Of a stretch of DNA of 64,000 nt, positions 9,656-18,001 are shown one piece after another (the stretch's first letter is position 1; each line of letters begins with the position of its first letter). The DNA lies in contig NZ_LT607412.1 in assembly GCF_900091455.1 (NCBI RefSeq), forward strand, positions 4,464,001 to 4,528,000, in the 5' to 3' direction. The notes under the pieces are model-generated. The model made no database searches and was not told where the DNA came from. It worked only from the letters and a program-made list of their open reading frames with translations. The position numbers and the translations under genes were made by a program. This DNA comes from Micromonospora coriariae (lineage in GTDB: Bacteria; Actinomycetota; Actinomycetes; Mycobacteriales; Micromonosporaceae).

Positions 9656-11143
9656 CTACCAGGCCGGGCCGATCTCGTCGGCGACGATCTGCGCGGAGAG
9701 CGTCACCATCGGCAGGCCACCGCCGGGGTGGCTGGAGCCGCCCACCAGCCACAACCCGTGCACGGGACCCCGATTGGCCGGGCGGAGCAGCCCTCCGGCG
9801 GTGCCGTAGATCGAGCCACCCGGCGCGCCGGTCGCCGCGTCCAGGTCGGCCGGGGTACGGACCTCCCGGAACAGCAGCCGGTCGCGTACGTCCACGCCAC
9901 GCTCGGCCAGCACCGCCAGGATCCGGTCGGCGTACGCGTCGGCCAGCCCCGGGCGTCGCCAGTCGACCGCGCCCGCGGCGGTGCCCTGCCGGGCGGCGTT
10001 GACCAGCACGAACCACGCCTCGTGCCCGGCCGGGCGGACCATCGGGTCGTCGGCCACGGTGACGAACACCGTCGGGTCGGCTGCCGGCCGGGCCGGTACG
10101 CCGCGCCCCGGATCGCCGAAGACCGCGTCGAACTCCGCGTCGTAGTCGCGCGGAAAGAAGACGTTGTGGTGGGCCAGTCCGGTGCTGCCGGAGACGCCGA
10201 GCAGCAGCACGAAGCCGGCCAGGCTACGGTCGGCCAGCCCGGCCAGCCGGCGCGCGTGCGGTAGCAGGTCGCGGTAGACGGTGAGCGCGTCCACGTTGGC
10301 CACCACCACGTCGGCGGGCACCGGCGCGGTGACGCCGGCGAGGCGTACCCCGTGCACCCGGCCGCCGGCGGCGTCGATCCGGGTCACCGTGGCGCCGGTC
10401 CGCACGGCCACGCCGAGGTCCAGGCAGCGCGTCAGCAGCGCGTCGGCGAGCGTGCCCAACCCGCCGCGCAGGTACCAGCCGCCGAAGGTCAGCTCGGCGT
10501 AGGGGACCGCCACCAGGGCCGCCGGCGCCCGGCGGGGGTCGGCGCCGGTGTAGGTGGCGTACCGGTCCAGCAGCATCCGCAGCCGAGGGTCGGACAGGTG
10601 CCGGCGGCCCAGCCCGCGCAGGGTGCGGCCCGGGGCGATGGCGGCCAGGTCGCCGACCCGCCAGGCCAGTGACGCGAGGTCGCGGGGGGAGTCGACGGTA
10701 CGGCGCAGGATGTCCCGCGAGGAGGCGTTCCACACCCGCGCCGCCCGGCGCCACAGCCGGTGCCAGTCGGCCGCCGCCCGGTCACCGAAGGCGGCCCCGA
10801 TCCGGGCGGCGAACTCCACCGGGTCGGCGCAGGAGTCCAGCGTCGGGCCGCCGGCGGGGAAGACGTGCCGGACGATCGGGTCCAGCGGGGCCAGGTCCAG
10901 GTACTCGTCGAGCTTCGCCCCGGTCGCCTCGAACAGGTCGTGGAAGACCTCGGGCAGGGTGAGCAGGCTCGGCCCGGTGTCGAAGTGGAACGACCCGGCC
11001 GGGGTGTCGTGCACGTACCGGCCGAGCTTGCCACCGACCGTGTCGGCCCGCTCGAGGACGGTCACCTGGTGCCCGGTGGCGGCCAGCCGGGCGGCGGTGG
11101 CCAGGCCACCCACCCCGGCGCCGACGACCACGATCCGCGCCAT
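9656..11143 (-). CDS. CrtI-type carotenoid desaturase/oxidase (FAD)
   Basis: A 495-residue FAD-dependent phytoene-desaturase family enzyme. It opens with the Rossmann motif [17 protein letters not shown] and [11 protein letters not shown], and ends with the family signature [18 protein letters not shown]. It is the last gene of a six-gene minus-strand operon. The ATG at 11143 is preceded by a good AGGAGG seven bases upstream and by a 12-nt gap after the glycosyltransferase. Whether it desaturates phytoene or acts later as a ketolase/oxidase on a terminal group (CrtO/CrtN2-like) cannot be settled by eye. The absence of crtB beside it and the company of CruF and a glycosyltransferase favour a late step. 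Confidence 0.85.
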   Translation of the reverse strand: MARIVVVGAGVGGLATAARLAATGHQVTVLERADTVGGKLGRYVHDTPAGSFHFDTGPSLLTLPEVFHDLFEATGAKLDEYLDLAPLDPIVRHVFPAGGPTLDSCADPVEFAARIGAAFGDRAAADWHRLWRRAARVWNASSRDILRRTVDSPRDLASLAWRVGDLAAIAPGRTLRGLGRRHLSDPRLRMLLDRYATYTGADPRRAPAALVAVPYAELTFGGWYLRGGLGTLADALLTRCLDLGVAVRTGATVTRIDAAGGRVHGVRLAGVTAPVPADVVVANVDALTVYRDLLPHARRLAGLADRSLAGFVLLLGVSGSTGLAHHNVFFPRDYDAEFDAVFGDPGRGVPARPAADPTVFVTVADDPMVRPAGHEAWFVLVNAARQGTAAGAVDWRRPGLADAYADRILAVLAERGVDVRDRLLFREVRTPADLDAATGAPGGSIYGTAGGLLRPANRGPVHGLWLVGGSSHPGGGLPMVTLSAQIVADEIGPAW

Positions 11144-11154
11144 GCCGCGCCCTC

Positions 11155-12282
11155 CTAGCTGACCGGGCGGCCCCGCCAGGTCAGGCGGCGCTGCTTTCGC
11201 AGATGGTACGACCGCGAGGTCAGCCAACCGAGGACCACGACCGACACGGGGTGTGCGAGCGCGTCGGGCCACCACCGGCCGCCGGTAGCCCGGGCGGTGA
11301 GCACCCGCCCGGCCACCCCGAGCAGGTAGCCGGCCAGGCCCGCGGCGGCCACCCCCGGCGCGCCGGCCACCAGGGCCGCCACAGTGACCAGCGGCGGGGC
11401 GGTGTAGAGCAGCAGCAGCAACGCCACCACGGCGGCCCCCGCGCCCGGGTGCCCGAACGACGCCCAGAGCGACTTCGAGTACCCGTCGCGCAGCTGCCGC
11501 CAGTCGTCGTACATCCGACACGTGGCCAGCCGGGAGCCGTCGGCCAGGGCGATCCGCCCACCGGCCCGCTTGACCGCCCGGGCGAGCTCGACGTCCTCCA
11601 GGATCTTGTCGGCGACCGCGGCGTGCCCGCCGGCGGCGGTGTAGCCGGCCCGGTCCAGCACCAGGAACTGCCCGCCCGCCGCGGCCAGCGACGGCCGCGG
11701 CGAACGCTCCATCGCGCGCAGCGGCAGGAAGGTCAGCCAGAGCCACTGCAACAGCGGCTGCACCAGCCGGTCGGCCGCCGTCGTCACCACGATCCGGGGG
11801 TACGGCGACAGCAGCGTCGCGCGGGCGGCACGCAGCTCGGTGACGGCCGCCGCCACGGCGTGCGGGGCGAGCACCACGTCGGCGTCGACGAAGACCAGAG
11901 CGGTGGCCGCCGGGTCGGCCCGGGTGGCCAGCTGCCAGCAGGCGTGCGGTTTGCCCAGCCAGCCCGGCGGCGGGGCGACCCCGGTGAGCAGGGTGACCCG
12001 GGGATCGTCGCCGGCCACCGCGCGGACCACGTCGGCGGTGCCGTCGGTGGACCCGTCGTCGAGGATCACGACGCGGAGCCCGGGCACACCGCGCTGGGCG
12101 AGCAGAGCGCGCAGGCATCCGGCGACCCGGGCGGCCTCGTCCCGCAGCGGCAGCAGCACGGCCACCGGCTCGCCGACCTCGTCCGGTCGGTCGGTGGGCC
12201 GGCGCAGCCAGCGCGAGGCGTTGACCCAGGTGTGCCCGGTCAGCGCGGCGACGACGAGCAGCAGGGCGAACAGGACGATCAT
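11155..12282 (-). CDS. Membrane glycosyltransferase, family 2 (carotenoid glycosylation)
   Basis: A 375-residue GT-A glycosyltransferase. One N-terminal helix (about 1-20) precedes the catalytic domain with [22 protein letters not shown] and the metal-binding DxD in VFVDADV, then [13 protein letters not shown] and a cluster of C-terminal helices. The architecture resembles CruG/CrtQ-type enzymes that glycosylate a hydroxylated carotenoid end. Its ATG overlaps the stop codon of the CruF-like gene (ATGA). The context makes hydration followed by glycosylation of an acyclic carotenoid end the best guess; the donor sugar is unknown. Confidence 0.82.
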   Translation of the reverse strand: MIVLFALLLVVAALTGHTWVNASRWLRRPTDRPDEVGEPVAVLLPLRDEAARVAGCLRALLAQRGVPGLRVVILDDGSTDGTADVVRAVAGDDPRVTLLTGVAPPPGWLGKPHACWQLATRADPAATALVFVDADVVLAPHAVAAAVTELRAARATLLSPYPRIVVTTAADRLVQPLLQWLWLTFLPLRAMERSPRPSLAAAGGQFLVLDRAGYTAAGGHAAVADKILEDVELARAVKRAGGRIALADGSRLATCRMYDDWRQLRDGYSKSLWASFGHPGAGAAVVALLLLLYTAPPLVTVAALVAGAPGVAAAGLAGYLLGVAGRVLTARATGGRWWPDALAHPVSVVVLGWLTSRSYHLRKQRRLTWRGRPVS

Positions 12283-13112
12283 CGGGTCGCGTCGACACCG
12301 GGGCGGTACGGCTGGTGGCCCTCCCGGTGGAAGTCGGGGGCCCGGCGGGCGCGCAGCAGGACCACCGCCAGCGGCACGGCGGTCACCGACATGCCGGCCG
12401 CGCCCCAGAGCGCCGAGGCGGGCAGGTCGAGGAAGACCGCGTGGGCCAGGATGCTGGAGAAGTACGTCCACAGGTAGAGCGCGATCATCGGGTGATCCCG
12501 GTGGTCGGTCCGTTCGGCGTCCGGGCCGGCCAGCGGGCGCAGCGCGCTCATCAGCAGCACCGCGAAGAGCAGCCAGCCCAGGTAGTTGCTGACCGGGATG
12601 CCGGGCAGGCCGGGCAGCGCCGGGGTGGCGTTCCGCCAGACCCAGTACCCCTCGGCCACCATCTGCGGATCGAGGAAGAGGTCCCAGGCGGCCAGCCCCA
12701 GCGCGGCCAGCGCGAGGCGGCGCACCCGCCACAGGGCCGGCGACCCGCCGGTCAGGCGGACCGCCGCCAGCCACGCCGGCCAGGCCATCCAGGTCCAGGC
12801 CAGGGGGATGATCAGTGGCACCCCGGCCAGTTTGGGGCCGAGCTCCCCGGAGTAGTCGTAGCTGCCGAACGGCACGCCCGTGGCCACCCCGATCGCCTCG
12901 ATCGCGAACCCTCCGCCGGTGGCCACGGCGACCAGCGCCGCCGCGGCCCGGGGGCCCCGGCTCAGCAGCGCGTGGCCGACCGAGAGAAGCCAGCCGAGCA
13001 CGACGGTGGCCACGGTGAGCCCGGCCCGGGTGGCGCCGGTGGTCAGCGGGTAGCAGATCTGGGCGAGCACCAGGACGGCGAGCAGCGCCCAGGAGACGCC
13101 CCGCCGGGTCAT
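12279..13112 (-). CDS. cruF: CruF-like carotenoid hydratase (DUF422 membrane protein)
   Basis: A 277-residue polytopic membrane protein of the carotenoid biosynthesis DUF422 family. About seven hydrophobic segments are visible, with family motifs EAIGVATGVPFGSYDYS, PLAWTWMAWPAW and AAWDLFLDPQMV. CruF adds water across the 1,2 double bond of an acyclic carotenoid end, giving the hydroxyl that a following glycosyltransferase uses. Stop and start codons overlap by 4 nt with both neighbours, so it is translated as part of the operon. Assignment to CruF rests on the family and the adjacent glycosyltransferase. Confidence 0.85.
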   Translation of the reverse strand: MTRRGVSWALLAVLVLAQICYPLTTGATRAGLTVATVVLGWLLSVGHALLSRGPRAAAALVAVATGGGFAIEAIGVATGVPFGSYDYSGELGPKLAGVPLIIPLAWTWMAWPAWLAAVRLTGGSPALWRVRRLALAALGLAAWDLFLDPQMVAEGYWVWRNATPALPGLPGIPVSNYLGWLLFAVLLMSALRPLAGPDAERTDHRDHPMIALYLWTYFSSILAHAVFLDLPASALWGAAGMSVTAVPLAVVLLRARRAPDFHREGHQPYRPGVDATR

Positions 13113-13660
13113 GACGCCGGGCGCTCGAGAGGCAGATCCCGGCCGAGCACGCCGAACGGCCGCTCGTCGCCGGGGAAGTGGAAGTCGCGCAGGACGTCGA
13201 CGAAGCCGAACCGCCGGTACAGCCGCCAGGCCCGCGAGGTCTGCTCGTCGGCCTCCGGGGTGGACAGCAGCGTGGTGTCGCCCTCGGCCATGGTGAGCAG
13301 GGCACGCAGCTGGCCGGCGCCCAGGCCGTGCCCCTGCGCCGGCGGCCGGACGTGCAGCTCGACCACCTCGAAGCAGTGGGTGAGCCAACGCTGCCGGATC
13401 GGGGCGTCCAGCGCCCGGTGCACCTGGTCGTGCCACCACTGCCCGGGGCCGCCCAGGTAGCCGTAGCCGAAGCCGGCGAGGCGGCCCTCGCTGGTCAGGC
13501 TGGCCACCGCCCGGAACCCGGGCCGGCGGACGTGGGTGGCGATGTAGCCGCGCCGGGCCTCCAGCAGATCGGTGCGGTATCCCATCGCCTCGCCGTAGAC
13601 GGTCACCACGTCGTCCAGCCGCCGGACGAGATCGTCCGGCGTCCAGCGCACCAACCTCAT
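13109..13660 (-). CDS. GNAT-family N-acetyltransferase
   Basis: A 183-residue acetyltransferase. The acetyl-CoA binding motif A is partly visible as VVELHVRPPAQGHGLGAGQLRA (with QGHGLG), followed by TPEADEQTSRAWRLYRRFGF, the usual motif B region. It overlaps both flanking carotenoid genes by 4 nt (ATGA), so expression is tied to them, but an acetyl step in carotenoid tailoring is only inferred. The start at 13660 (MRLVRWTP) is chosen because of that overlap. Confidence 0.8.
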   Translation of the reverse strand: MRLVRWTPDDLVRRLDDVVTVYGEAMGYRTDLLEARRGYIATHVRRPGFRAVASLTSEGRLAGFGYGYLGGPGQWWHDQVHRALDAPIRQRWLTHCFEVVELHVRPPAQGHGLGAGQLRALLTMAEGDTTLLSTPEADEQTSRAWRLYRRFGFVDVLRDFHFPGDERPFGVLGRDLPLERPAS

Positions 13661-14418
13661 GCCCGTCCACCCTTCGCCGTTCCCGGGTCGCCGTCGGCGA
13701 CCCACCCGAGCACCGTCCGGTCGCCGACCACGTCGCGCACCTCGAACCGTGCGAACAGCTCCTCGGCGTACCAGCCCGCGGTGGGGGTTCGCATGATCGC
13801 CGCCCGGTGCTCCGGGTGACGGTACGCGAACGCCACCAGGTCCGCCGGGTCACGCCACACGCTCACCGTGCCCTGCCAGCCCAGCGGCGCCTCGCCGACA
13901 CCGAAGCGGGCCAGCAGCCCCGGCGCGTCGCGCAGGGCGGCGGCGACCGGGGGGACCGCCCGCCAGAAGGTGGCCGCCCGGCGTGCCCGCAGCCGGGCCC
14001 GGGTCAGTGCCAGCACCGGGCCGGTGACCCGGCCGCCAGACGGCTCGCCGAACGGACGCTGACCGGACCACTCGCCCCGGCTGCTCAGTGGCCGCAAATC
14101 GATCCGGGCGCGGGCGTGGGCGATCCGCGCCCAGGCACTGCCGACCGGCGAGTCGTCGAAGCCGGCCGCCGCGGCGGGCGAGTCCCAGACGGTCAGCGCC
14201 GCCCACCGGGTCAGGTCGGCGTCACCCGGCCCGAAGCCGGTGCCCGTCCCGGTGCCCAGCAGCTTGCCGAACCGGACGCCCGGCAGGGCGCGCAGCCGGC
14301 CCGGGTCCATGGCCATCCGGGTCAGTGCCCGGGGCAGCGCGCCGCGGGAGGTCCGCCACACGTGCAGGGTGACCAGATCCGGAGCATCGCTGCTGTGCCT
14401 GCTGGTTCGCTCGCTCAC
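13657..14418 (-). CDS. CrtA-like (spheroidene monooxygenase family) protein
   Basis: A 253-residue protein resembling the spheroidene monooxygenase/CrtA-like family common in actinobacteria. Recognisable pieces are VTLHVWR, PGVRFGKLLGTGTG, RWAALTVWDSP, and the C-terminal GWYAEELFARFEV. CrtA enzymes put keto groups on acyclic carotenoids; many actinobacterial members are untested, so the reaction is an inference from family and context. The GTG at 14418 overlaps the upstream YbaK stop codon by 4 nt and is supported by that coupling. Confidence 0.75.
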   Translation of the reverse strand: MSERTSRHSSDAPDLVTLHVWRTSRGALPRALTRMAMDPGRLRALPGVRFGKLLGTGTGTGFGPGDADLTRWAALTVWDSPAAAAGFDDSPVGSAWARIAHARARIDLRPLSSRGEWSGQRPFGEPSGGRVTGPVLALTRARLRARRAATFWRAVPPVAAALRDAPGLLARFGVGEAPLGWQGTVSVWRDPADLVAFAYRHPEHRAAIMRTPTAGWYAEELFARFEVRDVVGDRTVLGWVADGDPGTAKGGRA

Positions 14419-14903
14419 GCCACCTCGGCCGGGGTGCCGGCGGTGACCCGCAGCAGCTCGGCGTAGGTGGTCGGGAAGACCGCCTGCGGTACGCCGCCCG
14501 CGGCCCAGATCTCCGGGTACGCCTCCAGCGCGGTGTCCACCAGGGTGCGCAGCGGTCGGGGGTGCCCGAGCGGGGCGACCCCGCCGATCGGCTGCCCGGT
14601 GTGCGTCCGGACGAACTCCGGGGTGGCCCGGCGCAGTCGGGTGACCCCGATCGACGCGGCCAGGCCGGCGGTGTCCACCCGGTGCGCGCCGGAGGTGAGC
14701 ACGAGCAACGGCGCGTCGTCCGCGTCGAAGATGAGCGAGTTGGCGATCTGGCCGACCTGGACGCCGAGCGCCTCGGCGGCCGCCGCTGCGGTGTGCACCG
14801 CGTCGGGCACCAGGCGGACCATGCTGGGCTGGCCGGCGCCGTCGAGCGCGCCGGAGCCGTCCAGCGCGTCCTGCACCGCCCGTACGTTCGGGTGTGGCTG
14901 CAT
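14415..14903 (-). CDS. YbaK/EbsC-type aminoacyl-tRNA deacylase domain protein
   Basis: A 162-residue stand-alone YbaK/ProRS-editing domain protein. It carries the family pattern with ANSLIFDADDAPLLVLTSG, the substrate lysine position replaced in part, and the glycine loop IGGVAPLGH. Such proteins hydrolyse mischarged tRNA (Ala- or Cys-tRNA-Pro). It is the first gene of the carotenoid operon, overlapping the CrtA-like gene by 4 nt, which is an odd partner; it may simply have been captured upstream. Start ATG at 14903. Confidence 0.83.
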   Translation of the reverse strand: MQPHPNVRAVQDALDGSGALDGAGQPSMVRLVPDAVHTAAAAAEALGVQVGQIANSLIFDADDAPLLVLTSGAHRVDTAGLAASIGVTRLRRATPEFVRTHTGQPIGGVAPLGHPRPLRTLVDTALEAYPEIWAAGGVPQAVFPTTYAELLRVTAGTPAEVA

Positions 14904-14987
14904 GTCGCCATTCTTCCCGGTCCGCCGGCGGCCGGGTCAGCCGGCCACGCCGTGTCCCACCCCGTTGCGGCGCCCCGCCGCCCGCGG

Positions 14988-15722
14988 TCAGGGCCGGGCG
15001 CGGTCGGTGAGCAGCAGTTGCACCCCGTCGAGGATCCGGGACAGCCCGAAGTCGAGCGCCTGGTCGCGGCCGTCGTGGGCGGCGGCCGACGCCACCGCCG
15101 CGAGCAGTGCCGGAAAGCGCTGCTCGTGACCCCTCAGCAGGGCAGACAGCGCGGGTTCCATGGCCTGTTCCGGCGTCTCGGTGGGGATGGCCGCCACCTG
15201 CTGGGCGAGGTTGCGGACGTGCCCGACCAGGAGCACCACGACATCGAGCTTCTCCCCGCCGTGCAGGCGGGTGCCGTTCAGGGCGTTGATGGCCCGTTCC
15301 ATCCAGCCCAGCTCGTTGGGGCCCAGCACCCGTACGCCGACGGTGGCGGTCACCGCCCACGGGTGGCGGCGGAACCGGTCGTACATCTGCCGTGCCCAGG
15401 CGTCCAGCTGGTCGCGCCAGGGCGCGTCGGCGGGCAGTACGGGTGGTTCCCCGATTCCGGTCTCGATCATGAGGGCGACGAGTTCGGTCTTGCCCGGCAC
15501 GTACCGGTAGAGCGCCATCTTGGTCACGTCGAGCGATTCCGCGACCCGTTGCATGGTGACCGCGCCGAGCCCGTCGGTGTCGGCGATCGCGATGCCGGCC
15601 CGGGCGATGGCGGTCAGGGTGAGCGTGGGTCGGGGGCCGCGCCGTGGTGCGCTCGGCGGCTGCCAGAGCAGCTCGACGAGGCGTCGGCGCTGCGTCGCGT
15701 CGGTGGCGTCCGCCGGTTCCAT
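14988..15722 (-). CDS. TetR-family transcriptional regulator
   Basis: A 244-residue repressor-like protein. The N-terminal helix-turn-helix (about residues 33-80) reads LTAIARAGIAIADTDG, VTMQRVAESLDVTKMALYRYVPGKTELV. The C-terminal part fits the TetR C-terminal domain seen in TetR/TcrR-type drug-response regulators. It is divergent from an FAD monooxygenase across 87 bp containing a perfect inverted repeat, the classic arrangement for a repressor controlling a drug-modifying or efflux gene and itself. A GGGAGG ribosome site lies just before the ATG. The inducer is unknown. Confidence 0.88.
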   Translation of the reverse strand: MEPADATDATQRRRLVELLWQPPSAPRRGPRPTLTLTAIARAGIAIADTDGLGAVTMQRVAESLDVTKMALYRYVPGKTELVALMIETGIGEPPVLPADAPWRDQLDAWARQMYDRFRRHPWAVTATVGVRVLGPNELGWMERAINALNGTRLHGGEKLDVVVLLVGHVRNLAQQVAAIPTETPEQAMEPALSALLRGHEQRFPALLAAVASAAAHDGRDQALDFGLSRILDGVQLLLTDRARP

Positions 15723-15742
15723 CGGCCTCCCGTCGAGCTGTC

Positions 15743-15796
15743 TTGTTCAGGTCCATGAACTGTGTCTAGAGTAATCTGTATCCGTCGGACACAGTT
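15743..15796 (+). promoter_or_regulatory. Promoter and TetR-type operator of the monooxygenase
   Basis: A perfect 9-bp inverted repeat, AACTGTGTC at 15758-15766 and GACACAGTT at 15788-15796, flanks the likely -10 region. A plus-strand promoter fits TTGTTC (15743-15748), 18 bp, TAGAGT (15767-15772). Repressor bound between these arms would block both divergent genes. Confidence 0.6.
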
Positions 15797-15809
15797 TTGG
15801 AGGCGTCCC

Positions 15810-17006
15810 ATGTCGCACCCCCTTCCCCTTCGCGGTCTGCGCGTCCTCGTCTCCGGCGCCGGCGTCGCCGGGCCGTCGCTGGCCTGGTGGCTGACCCGTT
15901 ACGGCGCGGACGTCACAGTCGTCGAGCTGGCCCCCGCGCTGCGCGCCAGTGGCTTCGCGGTCGATTTCCGCGGCCCCACGCACCTGCGGGTGCTGGCCGC
16001 GATGGGTGTGCTCGACGAGCTGCGCGCCGTGCAGACCCACGGCGGAGCGATGAGCTGCGTGGATGAGCGGGACCGGGAGATCTTCCGGCTGCCCGCCGAG
16101 TTCGCTGGGGGTGAGCTGGAGGTCTACCGCCGGGACCTGTCCCGGATCCTGCACCGGCGCAGCGCCGACCGGGCCGAGTACCTGTTCGGCGACCAGGTCA
16201 CCGCCCTCACCGAGGCCGCCGACGGGGTGCACGTCACGCTCGACCGCGCCGGTGCCCGCACCGTCGACCTGGTGGTCGGCGCCGACGGGCTGCACTCCGG
16301 CGTACGCCGGCTGGCCTTCGGCCCGGAGCGGGAGTATGTGCGGCACCTCGGCTACCAACTGGCCGGCTGGGACCTGCCCAACGAGCTGGGGGTGGGCGTC
16401 GTCGCGCAGCAGTACAACGTCCCCGGGCGGATGGCCAGCGTCGCCGCCGATCAGCGCGACCCGGCCCGGGCCGGGGCCTTCGTCGTCTTCACCGCGCCCG
16501 ACCCGGAGGGCGACTGGTACGACATCGATCAGCAGAAGAAGATCATCACGACGGCGTTCGGCGGTCTGGGCTGGCACGTGCCGCAGCTGCTGGCCGGTCT
16601 GCGTGACGCGCCGGAGCTGTACTTCGACTCCATCAGCAAGGTGCGTGTGCCGCGCTGGCACGCTGGTCGCACCGCGCTGCTCGGCGACGCGGCCTGGGGG
16701 GTCACCCTGGGTGGGATGGGTGTCGGCACAGGCGTCGTCGGTGGGTACGTGCTCGCCGGCGAGCTGGCCGCGGCCGGTGGCGACCACCGGGTCGCCTTTC
16801 CGGCGTACGAGCGACGGCTGCGCGACTATGCGATGCGCTGGCAGCGCGGGGCCAACCCCGGCACCTTCCTCGCCCCGGCCACCGCGGGTGGGCTCTGGCT
16901 GCGCAACCGGCTGCTGCGCAACCGGCCGGTCCAGGCGCTGCTGGTGCGCGGCACCCGGTCCCTGGCCACCGACCTCGACCTGCCCGACTATCCGGCGCCG
17001 AGCTGA
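15810..17006 (+). CDS. FAD-dependent aromatic-ring monooxygenase (PHBH/TetX-like)
   Basis: A 398-residue class A flavin monooxygenase. It starts with the FAD motif VLVSGAGVAGPSLAWWL, has the DG fingerprint VVGADGLHSGVRR, and the second FAD motif GRTALLGDAAWG followed by GGMGVGTGVVGGYVLA. Enzymes of this type hydroxylate aromatic compounds, polyketides or antibiotics such as rifamycin and tetracycline. Coupled with a divergent TetR gene, a role in inactivating a toxic small molecule is plausible but unproven. ATG at 15810 is selected because GGAGG lies 6 nt before it; the longer upstream frame runs into the operator. Confidence 0.86.
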   Translation: MSHPLPLRGLRVLVSGAGVAGPSLAWWLTRYGADVTVVELAPALRASGFAVDFRGPTHLRVLAAMGVLDELRAVQTHGGAMSCVDERDREIFRLPAEFAGGELEVYRRDLSRILHRRSADRAEYLFGDQVTALTEAADGVHVTLDRAGARTVDLVVGADGLHSGVRRLAFGPEREYVRHLGYQLAGWDLPNELGVGVVAQQYNVPGRMASVAADQRDPARAGAFVVFTAPDPEGDWYDIDQQKKIITTAFGGLGWHVPQLLAGLRDAPELYFDSISKVRVPRWHAGRTALLGDAAWGVTLGGMGVGTGVVGGYVLAGELAAAGGDHRVAFPAYERRLRDYAMRWQRGANPGTFLAPATAGGLWLRNRLLRNRPVQALLVRGTRSLATDLDLPDYPAPS

Positions 17007-17097
17007 GTCGCCGGTTGGCGGGCCGGCTCGTTTGGCCCTGGGTCGGCGCTGCGGCGGCCGGCGCGTCACACGTTGCATTTTCGTCGGAGGGGAGGTG

Positions 17098-17103
17098 TAC
17101 TGT
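17098..17103 (+). promoter_or_regulatory. Possible -10 box of the mutasome operon
   Basis: TACTGT lies 19 bp after TTGCAT (17073-17078), just upstream of the two LexA boxes. The spacing is long, so this is a tentative promoter. Confidence 0.35.
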
Positions 17104-17113
17104 CAGCAGCAGT

Positions 17114-17129
17114 TAGAACGAGTGTTCGA
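17114..17129 (+). promoter_or_regulatory. LexA (SOS) box 1
   Basis: TAGAACGAGTGTTCGA matches the actinobacterial/Gram-positive SOS box TCGAAC-N4-GTTCGA at 11 of the 12 specified positions (only the second base differs). It controls the HEPN-imuA-imuB-dnaE2 unit downstream. Confidence 0.85.
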
Positions 17130-17134
17130 TTGCC

Positions 17135-17150
17135 TCGAACGCCCGTTCCA
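17135..17150 (+). promoter_or_regulatory. LexA (SOS) box 2
   Basis: TCGAACGCCCGTTCCA, a second near-consensus SOS box placed 21 bp (two helical turns) after the first, so two LexA dimers could bind on the same DNA face. Confidence 0.8.
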
Positions 17151-17256
17151 ACCAGCCGGGGCGCGGTGTTTCGCGGCGCCAGCTCCGGCCGGTGCGGCTC
17201 CGCGGGCCGCACCTGGGTTTCCGGGCAGTCGCGAGCCCGGTCCCGACAGGCAGGAG

Positions 17257-17295
17257 CGTCGCCCGCCGCCCACGACCCCCGGGCGGCGGGCGACG
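17257..17295 (+). repeat. Perfect 15-bp hairpin in the mutasome leader
   Basis: Arms 17257-17271 and 17281-17295 pair without mismatch around a 9-nt loop. No T run follows, so it is not a standard intrinsic terminator. It lies between the LexA boxes and the HEPN start codon at 17451. Confidence 0.7.
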
Positions 17296-17308
17296 AACCC
17301 GCCGGTAC

Positions 17309-17351
17309 GCCGGCCGGGTGTGGTGTGGGGAAGCATCCACACCCGGCCGGC
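17309..17351 (+). repeat. Second 15-bp hairpin in the mutasome leader
   Basis: Arms 17309-17323 and 17337-17351 pair perfectly around a 13-nt loop, only 13 nt after the first hairpin. Together they make a highly folded 5' leader of about 300 nt. Confidence 0.7.
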
Positions 17352-17450
17352 CACACCCGGTGCGTCTTCCTCCGCACCACCCGACCTCGGCATCCCATCG
17401 GCGGCACCAGTGCGCCGAGCCGACGCCCCGGCCAGTGGAGGAGACAGTCC

Positions 17451-17900
17451 ATGCCGACCAACCCGGCTCAGGCACCGACGGTGCCGGCGCACGTGCTGCC
17501 GCACCGCACCCCCACCCAGCTCCTCACGTTGGCCCGGCGCGGGCTGGTCGAAGCCGGCCAGACCCGACCCGACGGCCTGCGCTACGCGGCCGCCCACCTG
17601 GCGGCGCTGCGCGCGGCGGCCGCACTGCTCGCCGCCCGCGCCCGACCCGCGCCGAGCCGGCGCAACCGGATCACCAGCGTGTGGGTCCTGCTCTGCGCCG
17701 TCGCCCCGGAGCTCGACGAGTGGGCCCGGTTCTTCGCCGCCGGTGCCGGCAAGCGGGCCGCCGCCGAGGCCGGCATCCCCCGGGTGGTCAGCGCCCGGGA
17801 GGCCGACGACCTGCTCCGCGCGGCCGAACAGTTCGTCACGGTGGTGGAGACCGCGCTCGGCGTGGCTCACCAACCGGCCCTGGACGGCCTCGCCGCATGA
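17451..17900 (+). CDS. SAV_6107-type HEPN domain protein
   Basis: A 149-residue all-helical protein of the SAV_6107 HEPN family found in actinobacteria next to mutasome genes. Helical stretches such as TPTQLLTLARRGLVEA, LRYAAAHLAALRAAAALLA and ADDLLRAAEQFVTVVETALGV are visible. The RxxxxH catalytic motif of HEPN ribonucleases is not evident, so a binding role is as likely as RNA cleavage. ATG at 17451 follows a GGAGGA site by 7 nt; residues of the longer open frame upstream come from the hairpin leader. It is the first gene behind the LexA boxes and so probably damage-inducible. Confidence 0.82.
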   Translation: MPTNPAQAPTVPAHVLPHRTPTQLLTLARRGLVEAGQTRPDGLRYAAAHLAALRAAAALLAARARPAPSRRNRITSVWVLLCAVAPELDEWARFFAAGAGKRAAAEAGIPRVVSAREADDLLRAAEQFVTVVETALGVAHQPALDGLAA

Positions 17901-17904
17901 TCCC

Positions 17905-17955
17905 GCCGTGATGCCGGCCGCCCGGCGGGGGGAGTCGGGCGGCCGGCATCACGGC
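17905..17955 (+). repeat. Perfect 20-bp hairpin between the HEPN gene and imuA
   Basis: Arms 17905-17924 and 17936-17955 are perfectly complementary around an 11-nt loop, 4 nt after the HEPN stop codon. There is no T tract. It could end or attenuate transcription, or protect the upstream message, so that imuA-imuB are made at a different level from the HEPN protein. Confidence 0.75.
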
Positions 17956-18001
17956 GTGCCGGTCCTGATCTGATCCACAGCAACGACGGGGGGTTGGTCC
18001 G

